From: Bubalus kerabau
Taxonomy: Eukaryota; Chordata; Mammalia; Artiodactyla; Bovidae
DNA: 64,000 bases
Assembly (NCBI RefSeq): GCF_029407905.1
Contig: NC_073646.1
Coordinates: forward strand, 11,116,001 to 11,180,000
Reading direction: 5' to 3'
The notes under the pieces are model-generated. The model searched no databases. It was given only the letters and a program-made list of their open reading frames with translations, and was not told the origin of the DNA. Position numbers and translations under genes: made by a program. Positions 42,301 through 54,300 of the stretch are shown here, piece after piece (the stretch's first letter is position 1; every line of letters starts with the position of its first letter).

Positions 42301-45300
42301 GGAGCTGAAACAAGATGACGGTGGGGCCTTGAGGCTGGTGGTGGAGCCCAGCCCACCCGCCCAGTCTACAGCTCGCCTGCTTGGCAGGGACCCCCTCAAG
42401 GGCCCATGCCCAGGGTGTGGGCTGTCCTCACCTGATCAGCGTCTGAGGGCTCCCGGAAGGTGCAGTTGGCACCCACGGCATCTCCCAGGATACTCACGAG
42501 GGAGCTGACACCAGACAACTGCTCACAGGGCCCGTCCAGAGACACACACAGGTTGTGCACCAGAGCTGAGATGCCCAGGAAGGCGCTGGAGCTGGCCCCC
42601 GGAGTCTGCAGCAGAGGCTGGGGACAGAAACCAGCCCCCACCCCAGCCAAGAAGCCTGGTAAGGGGTCTTTCACAGGCCTCCCCATGGGACGTTTCCTAA
42701 AAATACAGATGCACCCCTCCCCGACTCCTGAGGGTGTAAATAATTTGCCTGTGGGGGACCTGCAAGGAGCATTTCTTAAAATACCCCAGGGGGCTCCTCT
42801 GGTGGCTCAGGAGTAAAGAATTTGCCTGCCGATGCAGAGAGACCCAGGTTCGATCCCTGGTCCAGGAAGATTCCACATGCCATGGGACAACTAAGCCCAA
42901 GCACCACAAAGACTGAGCCTGTGCTCTAGAGCCTGGGAACTGTAACTACTGAAGCCTGTGCCCCGCAGAGCCCGTGCTCCACAACAAGAGCAGCCGCAGC
43001 AATGAGACCACGCCCACAACTAGAGCAGCCCGGCTCGCCGCACCTGGAGAAAAGCCCACGCGGCGCTGAAGACCCAGCACAGCCAACATTAAATAAACCA
43101 ATAAAATTATTTTTTTTAATGCCCCAGAAGACCTTTTCTGTGCATCCAGGATGGACAACAGTATCTCAGGCTGACAGGGGACACTTGGCCAGGCTGGAGA
43201 CAGCGTAAGCTGTCACAACTGGGGGTCAGTGTGTTCTTGTGATGGTATGAGAGAACAAATACAGTCCAGAGAGGCACAAGCTCTGGGCTAGCAGGATGAG
43301 AAACGGCAGGAGCCAGGCAAGCGAAGAGCCTGGACTCCAACAGCCCAGGGACCCACCTGCTCTGCTCCCTGTGTGTCCCTGGCAAGTGGCCACAGCCGCG
43401 ACACCAGTGTGTACATAACACTTAGCCCACATCAGAACGCCTATCAGTCTGCACCATCCCAAGGCAGAGAAAGCACCTTGCCTGAGGTCGTGCTGGTAAG
43501 GGACTAGGCTGGGTTCTAAAGCGGGGTAGGGGTGGTATCGCGCACCCGAGTCTGCGCTTTAAGTCCCCCACCCCCCACACTTCTGCACTTCTGCTGAGCA
43601 AACAGAGGAGAGAGAGAAAGGAAAGAAGGGGACGCCCAACCCCGCCCGGCACTGGCTGAGTCCCCGCGGGCCCTGCAGGGCACTGCTGTCTGTGTGGCCA
43701 CCGTGTCACCTGTTAGGCTGTGAGCAATGCCCCTTGGGCCCAGTCCTAGCCTGGCTCTGACTCAGTGCCCAGTTCCCTGTTGAACGGAGCCAACCACACA
43801 GCCTGCATGGACTGGCCCTACTGTAAACGCAGGTATCAGGGGCGGGGGGGACAGGGGTGAGTGCTCCCCACGCTCCACCTGGACAGTTAGTCAAGAGTCC
43901 GACCAGCATGAGGGACTGAGAGATCCTGCTGGAGACCCCTCCCCCGCATCAGCCAGCCCAGGGGTCTCCCATACACTCCCCACTGGTGGCCTCTGAATCC
44001 TGGCCCCCTGTCAATCTGGGAGGGCAGAGTGAGGAGTGACAAGTGAGCCTGCCCCCTGGTGGGTGAGGACACACCCCCCGAGTGAGGACACGCCCCCAGG
44101 TGAATGAGGACACGCCCCACGGTCCAAGAAAAAGGCACAGCAGCTGCATCACCTGGGCCAGCTGCCCAGCCTCCCAGGGCCTCAGTTTCCTCATCTGTAA
44201 AATGGGAGGGATAAAAGCACCTACATCATAGAGGCATCATGGGGGTTAAATAGGACCTCCTTGGGTTGTTAAAAATCCCTAGCCTAGTTTCACACGCTTT
44301 CTTAATCCTGAGACTCATTAAATACGCTTGATTACAAGAACAATAGCAGCTCTAAACTGCTGGGTCTCCCCACGAGGCATCCAGAGAAGTGCTTTACATT
44401 CAGCATCTCATTTCTCACCACGAGCCCAAGAGGCAAATACTGTTCGATCTCCATCTTATAGATCAGAAAAACGGGCTCAGATAGATCAGGATCACGCAGC
44501 TGGCTGGGACACTGCTGAGACTCAAACCCCGTTTCTCTGATCTGCCTCCACTGGCCCCACCAGGCAGAGGCACAAACCCTGGAGGACAGCAGGTCCCCCG
44601 TCCCTCCCTGCTGCATCCAATCAGCAGCGGAGCAGGGGCGGGGCCACATGGGTGGGGGCAGGGCACAGTGCTCACCAGCAGCGCGCGGACCATAGCATCT
44701 GTGGGCTCCGGGATGAAGGCCAGCGACCAGAGCCACGCCTCTGTCTCGTCTGCCTCCACCTCCCCAGACATGATGAGCTCTGCCATGAGGCCCACGCAGG
44801 CCTCGGTGCCACAGGAGGGCAGGGCATCCACCAGCGGCTGCCTGACATGGAGAGAGGCCCAGGGAACCTCACGATGGCGGCCTACACGCCCAAGTGTCCT
44901 CCAGGATGCCTCCCTCATGTAGCCTCCGGTCATCTGGGAGCAATCAGAGGCTCAGAGAGGTAAGGCAGGGACGTGTCCATGTTCACACACCCAGAAAGGG
45001 GCTGAGCCAGACCCAGGCAGCCTGGTGGGGATTCTGTGCTCTTAGGGCCCCGGAGACACCAGCAGCCCTGTCTGAAAGTTAGTCGGTCAGTCGTATCTGA
45101 CTCTGTACAACCCCACGGACGGTAGCCCACCAGGCTCCTCTGTCCATGGCATTCTCTGGGCAAGAACTCTGGAGTGGGTTGCCAATCACCTTCTCCAGGG
45201 GATCTTCACAACCCAAGTATTGAACCCCAATCTCCTGCATTGCAGGTAGATTCTTTACCCTCTGACCTGCCAAGGAAGCCCAATCTAAACCCTGGCAATT

Positions 45301-48300
45301 CAGCCCACTCTGGAGACACAGCAGTTTGGGGCGATGTGAGTCCCTGCCCACTGCTGTCCCAAAACCAACCACACTCACCTCATAGGACAAGAATCCCTTG
45401 CAAAGAACAGGAGTCAACAACTGTCAGGTGGCCCCGCGTTAAACAGAAGCCCCTCATTAAACCTCTAATGCTCTCAGCCCAACATCACAATCTTTCCTTT
45501 TTCTTTTTTTGAAATTACAGAAAGGTTGGTATGTTCAGGAAAGGTTTTGAACCTTTGCACAGTGATGAGTCTACATGGGGAGATGATGGCTGAATGTGGG
45601 TGGGTGCCTCAATTACAGTAGAAATGCGAGGCTCCCAGGGATGGGTCACACAGGCAGCAGGGTACACAGGGTGGAGCGGATTGGGCCCTCCACCTTATCA
45701 ACCCTGATGAGTGACATCCACGGCCACAGAGGGCCAGGCATCCCACCCACCCTCGACTTGCACACACCATCTGCCCATAAACAGTCTCTGGCCTCAGTTT
45801 ATTCATCTATAAAATGGGAATGCTCATGACTGGGCCAGCTCCAAGATGATCATGAGGCCTCAGGAACACAAGCCTCTTCCTCTGGAGATATCCCACCTGC
45901 CCTTCCCATCTCTCACCCTTGTATTTCCTCTCTTTCCCTTATAGATTTGGGCCCAGGAAAACCAGGCTCTGGGCAGACATGGAGGAGGAGGTGAGGGCAA
46001 GAGAAATCTCTCAAGAGTATCAGTCGTCTTGGAAACTTCTAGATTTGGGGATGATCTCCCCACCTCCCTGACTCCTAACATCTAGGTAGACAAGCGAGAC
46101 ACAGGGACTTGTGGGAATATCCCAAGTGACAAGTAGGGTGAGTCACCAAGGGAATAGGGAACTCCACATGGAGACTCAGAGGCCCCTCCCTACAGCAAAG
46201 ACAGCTAATATGTGCCCAAGTATCACTTATATTTAAGACCCTAAGAATTTGATGGATAAGCACAGGCCACCTGGGTTCAAATCTAAACTCGGCAAGTTTG
46301 GGCAAGTTTCCTAACTGCTCTGTGCCTTGGTTTCCTTTTACAACTGTTACATAGGAATAAAACCACCTACCTCATGGGGTCATTGTGAGGATTAAATGAG
46401 TGAACACAGATAAAAGGCTTGGACGGTATCTGTGTGTTATTAGCTATTAAGTTTGGTCGTCGTTCAAATAGACATGTGATAATGTTGATTCACGGGCTTC
46501 CCTGGTGGCTCAGACTGTCTGAAGAATCTGCCTGCAGTGCAGGAGACCTGAGTTTGCTCCCTGGGTTTAGAAGATCCAGTGAAGAAGGGAATGGCTACCC
46601 ACTCCAGTATTTTTGCCTGCAGAATCCCCATGGCAGATGAATGGATAAGAAAGCTGTGGTACATATACACAATGGAGTATTACTCAGCCATTAAAAGGAA
46701 TACATTTGAATCAGTTCTAATAATTTGAATCAGTTGGATGAAACTGGAGCCTATTATACAGAGTGAAGTAAATCAGAAAGAAAAATACCAATACAGTATA
46801 CTAACGCATATATATGGAATTTAGAAAGATGGTAACGACAACCCTGTATGTGAGACAGCAAAAGAGACACAGATGTATAGAACCGTCTTTTGGACTCTGT
46901 GGGGGGGGGGGGGGGCAGATAATTTGGAAGAATGGCATTAAAACATGTATAATATCATATAAGAAACGAATCACCAGTCCAGGTTTGATGCAGGATACAG
47001 GAGCTTGGGGCTGGTGCACTGGGATGACCCAGAGGGATGGTATGGGGAGGGAGGTGGGAGGGGGGCTCAGGATGGGGAACACGTGTACACCATGGCGCAT
47101 GCATGTTGATGTATGGCAAAACCAATACAATACTGTAAAAAAAAAAAAAAAGAATCCCCATGGACAGAGGAGCCTGGTGGGCTACCATCCATGGGGTCAC
47201 AAAGAGTCAGACATGACTGAACGATTAACACACTGGTGGCACAGTGGTAAAGAATCCGCCTGTAATGCAGGAGATGCAGGTTCAATCCCTGGGTCGGGAA
47301 GACCTCCTGGACAAAGAAATGGCAACCCACTCCAGCATTCTTGCCTGGGAAATCCCATGGACAGAGTAGCCTGGTGGGCTAAGATGGGGTCTCAAAGAAT
47401 CAGACACAACTTAGCAACTAAACAACAATGTTGATATGGTGGGCGGCAGTGGGTTGGGTGGATTTCTTTCTTATTTCTGAGTCAATAAAGTATTTTTCAG
47501 GTCTCAAGATCTGAGAGCCTTTGAAAAGCTCACAGACCTGAAATCTGAATCTTGTGGGCCTAGTGAACAGCTGAACTTGGGAAAGGAGCTACAGGTTTCC
47601 CCCTCGACCCTCTACAGTCCTCTGCCCCTGGAGGCAGGACCTCAGAACTTCCCCTCCACCCTTGGGGCCTCTCTATACCCCTTGCTGGCCCCACATCAGC
47701 AGGGTGTGGGCGTGGATCCCAGCCCTGCTCAGCACCCCCCACTCCCAGCAGAAGGGAACCCAAGGCGCATTGGAATGCTAATTCCGGCTCCCTGCCAGAG
47801 GCACCCTGTGTGGGGAGGGAACAATGCCTGTCTTTATCCCCGCCAGGCCCCGAAGCCTCCAGTCTCCCCAGCCTCCAGTCTCCAGCCCCCGTGGGAACCT
47901 CCAAGCTCCCCGCTTAATCGTCTTCTTGGCAGATGTCCCCAGACTGAAGGACAAGTCAGGAATTAGATAACATATCACAGGGATGAGCTGAAATGCCACT
48001 ACCATCTCTCGATGGCGACCTAGGACAGCAGCAAGATTATCCAGCCCCACCAGGACCCCCCAGCCAACTCCTGGCCCAGCCCCTTACCAGTTGTCTCGGC
48101 ATTTAAAAGAAAGTCCCCAGAGTTCCATGAGCTCATCCGCAGAGAGGCCTCGGAGCTCAGACACCAAAGTCAGGAACAGTTCTGTGGCCTGGAAATCAGA
48201 GGGGGCAGCGTGAGAGACTCGAACCCCAAAGGTCACCTCATCCATCCCCCTGTCTCCAGATGTGCTTAGTCACTCAGTTGTGTGCGACTCTTTGCAACAC

Positions 48301-51300
48301 CATGGACTGTAGCCCCCCAGGCTCCTCTGTCCATGCGACTCTCTGGGTGAGAATACTGGAGTGGTCACCATTCCCTTCTCCAGGGGATCTTCCCAACACA
48401 GGGATCGAACCCATGTCTCCTGCATTGCAGGCAGATTCTTTACCAGCTGAGCCATCAACATGGCTCCAAAGAACATGGGAACTCCAGTATCTCCCAAGCT
48501 TCACAGACCTAAAGAGATGAGGCTGCTCATGTGGGTTTCTTTCCACTGAATCCTAAGCTCCTGGCACATAGGCTGGCCCATTTTTATTTTTTAGTTTAAC
48601 AAACATTTATTGGGCACCTACTATGTGCCAGGGACATGGGCCAGGGACATGGGGGTGAAAAGGAGAGATGGCGTGTATATTCGTGGACTTTATGCTCTAA
48701 TAAAAGCCCAGTGACTGAGTGGGAAAGAATCCACCTGCAATGCAGGAGACTTGCAGGAGACGGGGTTTCGATCGCTGGGCCAGGAAGATCCCCTGGAGAA
48801 GGATATGACAACCCACTCCAGTATTCCTGCCTGGGAAATCCCATGGACAGAGATGCCCGACGGTCTACAGTCAACAGGGTCGCAAAGGAGTCAGACACAA
48901 CTGAGCAACTAAACAACACGTTACAATGATCGTAATTATTGTAATGAGTCCTACCATATTTCACAAAGTGTCTGATATTTCCAACTAAAGAAAATATGTG
49001 AACGTTTTTCAGAATTATGAACAGTGATGGCTAATCGGCAGGGGTTTGCAGCTTTCGCCCCTTGTCTACAGGTCTGACCAACACAGTCACCAAGTCTCCA
49101 AACACTCGAGGAAATAAAGGACTCTATTCAGAGCCCACACCTCTCAGAGTTTCAGGAGATAGTGGGTTTGGGATGCTGGCCCCACATCCTGCCTTCCCTC
49201 CCCCGTGCCCCCTCAGTCTCAGATTTGTTGCCTCAGCCCAAACCCAAAGCCATAGAAAGAGTGATGAGGTTCCTGGCTTCCTGCTGGGTTTGGTCAAGGC
49301 CAAGAGCGAGTCCTCACCCCACCCAGCCGGGGGTCCACGGCTGCAGGGACGGGCTTGCGTCACTCAGGCCTCCTCTGCTCTCAGCGGCTGGGACTGAGTT
49401 CTGTGCACACAGCTTGACTTCAGCCGGACGCAAACAGGAAACAGGCCTCATGGGCCAACCCTCCCACCAGAGTGTCTGCCCCCAGGGTAGGCAGCATCCC
49501 GATTGTGTGACTTTTGCTGGCGGAGCTGGTGTGGGTGTGGTCACTTCAGTCATGTCCGACTCTGTGACTATGGACTGTAGCCCGCCAGGCTTCTCTGTCC
49601 ATGGGATTCTCCAGGCAAGAATGCTGGAGTGGGTTGCCATGCCCTCTTCAGCAACATCGATGCACAACAGTAATAACGACGACAATGGATGCTTTGCGTG
49701 GAGCCTCCACTGTGGGCCAGGCACTGTTCTAGGCACGTTACAGACACTTCATTTGATCTTGACCCTACGAGGGGCCATGACTCTCCTCACTTAACAGAGC
49801 ACTTAAGTCAGGTGACAGCGGCCACAGGGCTACTAAGTGGCAGAGCTGAGACTTGAACCCATGCTCTTAACCAGCATCCTGTACTCAAGGCCCTGGAGAG
49901 GGGAGATAAAAAGCCCCGACTGACCGTTTCCGTGGTATCAGTACTCCCACTGTGGCCATTACCAGCAGCCCAGGTGCCATCACTGAACGCGGACGTGCGG
50001 TCACTGTAGAGAAGCAAGCCATCGCGGCTTGTTTCTAAGCCACAGTGGATGCCAGTGACCACCAGCGCAAGATAAAAATGTAGTGAAATAACTAGCAGAC
50101 GATGATAATGAGTACTCATTACCTTCATTTTGAATATGATTCATTTTCAGTGTAAATGGGTCTAACAATCTTTTGTTTAATCGGAGTATTGTTGCTTCCC
50201 TGGTGGCTCAGAGGGTAAAGAATCCACCTGCAATGCAGGAGACCTGGGTTCAATCCCTGGGTTGGGAAGATTCCCCTAGAGGAGGGCATGGCAATCCCCT
50301 CCAAGATTCTTGCCTGGAGAATCCCCATGGACAGAGGAGCCTGGCAGGCTACAGTTCATGGGGGTCGCAGAGTCAGACACAACTGAAGCGAGTTAGCTCC
50401 AGCACCCGTCTAGGTCACCACAGAGCACCGATAAAGTTCCCTGTGCTATACAGCAGGTTCTCATTAGAGTATAACTTCATCTTTGGTGATGTCTGCTTAG
50501 CAACCAACCTGTAGGATGTCCAGAGGCTAACCATCAGCTCTGGCAAGTCAGTACAAGCCAGCCTGGCACACCACCATCCACGCTTGGCTGTACAGAGTCG
50601 GTGTTGAGTCAGTGTCTGTGAGGTGGGTGCTCTGAGTACCCCAGAATGGTGGTCAGGAGCTGTGCCCTCCTCAGGCGTCCTCCCTGGCAGCCTGGGGACG
50701 TGGCGGGCACTGACCCGCCCACCTTCTCTCCCCATCCTCTCCTTCACTCCACCAGGCTCTTGGCCACCCCAGGCCTCTGCCCCTCACATCGAAATCCCCG
50801 GGACCTCTCTGCAGAGGGTCAGGCTGGGGAATTTGCTCTATTGAGTCCCAAGCCCTGGTTTTGTTTCCAAACTGAAAAACCCATCTTGTCTCCTGCCCAC
50901 CAACAATGGGGTGGGGCAGAGGCATTCCCAGCCGAAGCCCACGGGCCATCCCCCTGGTAACCGGCGGGCCCTCTCCTGGGGAGAGGGATGCGAAGCACTG
51001 CTTGATGTGCACTCAGGCATCCCCAAGAAGCTATTTTCAGGAACAAAGTCCTCAGCAATTCACCCCAGCCCAGGGGACCTCCCTGGTGGGAACAATTTGC
51101 TTCCTTGTTAGCGCTATAAAGACAGGACAGCCGCCCCGCGCCCTCTGGGGCCACTGCTGCCAGGCTGCAGGAGGGGAGACAGGCCCGCGACATGCCTGGC
51201 CCTGAGCTGCCTCTGCTGGGGAAATGCCCAGTCAGGGGGCCGGGGCTGAGGCTCTGGGGCCAGATGGAAGGAGGCAGGTTGGAACACAGGAGGCAGAGCC

Positions 51301-54300
51301 GTGGTTCTCAGTGGGGTTGAGCGAGCTCCCCAGGGGACTCGGGTGACACGTGGAGACACTGGGTTATCGTGACAGGGATGGAGGTGATGCTGACACTGGC
51401 GGGTAGAGGTCAGGGAGGCGGCTAAACATCCGACAGTGCACAGGGCGCCCCAGGGGGCCAGGAGTGCCAGGGCGCCCGGGCAAACAGCCAGTTCTGTCAC
51501 CCTCTAGCCTCAGGCTTGGAGCACCACCTCGCAGGGCTGTGGGCCCTCTCCTTGGGGCTGCTCTCTGACTCCTCTCTGACCCCCACAGAGCCCCCCAGAT
51601 CAGGGGTTCCAGAGAGCAATGAGCTGGGGCCTTGGCTCCCAGACCCCGAAACAGTGAAGAGCCAGCTGCAAGCGTGTCTCTGCTACGTACACGCAAAATG
51701 TACAGTGTGTGTGTGTATCTGAGTCTTCAATACATACATACATATAGTCTATATTTACTGACTACACGTTCAATGTATTTTATACAAATTCAATATATTC
51801 CATTTTTTTGGCCACCGTGCAGCTTGTGGAATCTTAGTTCCCCAATCAGGGATCGAATTCAGGTCCTCAGCAGTGAAAGTGCAGAGTCTTAAGCGCTGGA
51901 CTGCCAGGGGAGTCTCAGTATATTCTTGTGTGTGTATTCGTTGTTGCTTAGTCACTAAGTCATGTCTGATTCTTTTGTGACCCCGTGGACTACAGCCCAC
52001 CAGACTCTTCTCTCCATGGGATTATCCTGGCAAGAATACTGGAGTGGGTTGCCATTTCTTCCTCCAGATTGTGTATGTGGGTGGGGTGGGTATGTGGCGG
52101 GGGGTGTGTGTGTTGCCATCTCTTCCTCCAGATTGTGTGTGTATGTGGGTGGGTGTGTGTGTGTGTGTCCTGAGAGATCTGTAGGACAGGCCAGGTCCCG
52201 AAGGTTGGTCTGGGGGCCCTAAAGGCCCATGTGCCCGCAGACAGGCCGATGAGAAGGAGGCCTCCTCCAGGCTCCTCTCCAGTCAGCCCTAGGTCAAGGT
52301 TTGCACACACCTGCTAGAGTTCTTCCTTTTGCTTTCACAGCCAGGCACAGCTGTGCAGTGCATAACCTGCCCAACAGTACCCAGCATCTCTAATATTGAA
52401 TATTCTACCAAGTGGACCTGAAAGGATCTGGTAGGAAGAGGAAGGTATCCCAGGGCCCCAGGCAGACCCTGGCCTGGGGCTGGAGAAGCCACTTACCTCA
52501 AAGCTTGTGGCCCGAGCCAGGCACAGCCTCCTCACTGATGCAGCCCCTGCGGCCACCGTGGCTTGGGATGGGGTCTCCTCCCACTCGTACAACAAGCTGC
52601 TCGGGGTTAAGTCTCCACCATCTGAATCTGAGGTGAGACGTTCTTAGCAGGGATGACCACATGGGGGGAAATGTCAGAGTGAGTAGAAGGACCCCTGGGA
52701 GCCACTCCCACACCCTGCCAAGACTCCCTCCAGTATGTTTCTGGCAACAGGGGAGGGGAACACACACAAGAAAATCATGCCAGCGTTCCTGCTGAAGCAA
52801 AAGACGGGAAACAGTCCATGCGCCCATCAGTAAGGGATGGGCCCAGTGAGGTGACCCCCAAACCCTCTGGGTATTGCCAGAGGAAACATGGAAACCTCCT
52901 CCATGGAATGGGAGATTATTCAGCAAGAAAAAGAAATGAAACTTTGACACATGCTACAACACGATGAACCTTGGGAAGATAGGTTCATCCCATAGGATAA
53001 ACCTATGGGGAGTGAAAGAAGCCAGTTATGAAAGGTCACATACTATCTCATTCTACTTATACAAACTGTCCAGAATGGAAAAATCTAGCAGTAGAAAGTA
53101 GATTAGTGGTTGCCAGGAATTGGGGGAACAGGAGGTGATGGCCAATGGGTGCAGGGTTTCTTCTGGGGTGACGAAAATGTCATAAAGTTGATTCTGATGA
53201 TGGATAGGCAACTCCGACTTTTAGAAGCCACTGAATTATTCACTTTAAATGCATGAACTACACAGTATGTGAATTACATCTCAATTACACCTGTTTAAAA
53301 AAAAAAGATGAAAAGCTCATTCAACTCAATGGTCAACCAACAGGCAGGTCCTGAAACTAGATGCCCCAGTCATGGCCAGTGTCTGTGTTTGAGGGAGCCT
53401 CGGGGGGCAGGTCAGCCTAGGATCTCAGCCTGTGCTCCATGGAACCAAACGGAATGCTGGGAAGACCCAGGGCTTCAGTCCCCATCTGCTGGGTTCTCCC
53501 TGGGGTGGTGCAGGCAGCGAGCCTGTTCTCTGAGACAAACCTGATTATCCATCAGGGCTGTGGAAAAGACCCCACGGGTCCAAGTCCCAGCTCTGTCTCT
53601 CATTAGCTCTGTGACTTCAGACACGTCATTTTTACTTCTTGGACACAGCTTCCTTCAGTGAAATAAATATAACTAAAAACAACAGTAACTTCCTAATGGG
53701 GTCATGAGGAGAATTAAATTAAATAATCCACATAAAGCACTCAGCACAGATACTGGCCCACAGTAAATCCTTCCAAACTGTCAGCAGTAAGAATTAACCA
53801 TCCTTATTTCCTGATTCAGGGAGACAGCCATTTTTTTCACCGCAGAAAAAATATATATCTCTTTCCCTCAGATGCATGCCTTGCTTTGTTTCTTTCTGTA
53901 CAAAAATCATAGAAGGGAACCATGCTCCAGGGGATGCTCTATGTTGGCAGGAACTTTCCAGAAAATCAGGAAACCTGAGTCAGCTCGCCCCCAAAATGGT
54001 CACATTGAAGGGTCATCAGGCGTAAGGTCGATTCTCCCACAAAAGTTGGGAACCAGAAGATGCCATCTCCACTGAGAACGACCCAGAGAGGAAGCCAAGA
54101 CCAAGCCTGAGAGCCATGTGAGCTGACAGAAACTTCCAGAAAAAGAGGCCGACCCTGACAATGGCCACTTTCAGAAGGTGTTCAAGGGTGTCCAGACAGG
54201 GACACAGCAGTGGAGCCTCTGCTTGCTGGAGCCCCTCTGGTCAGAGGAGACTGGGAGGTTCACCTAAGGGTCCAGGGGCCACCCCCCACCCCTGCCCCCA

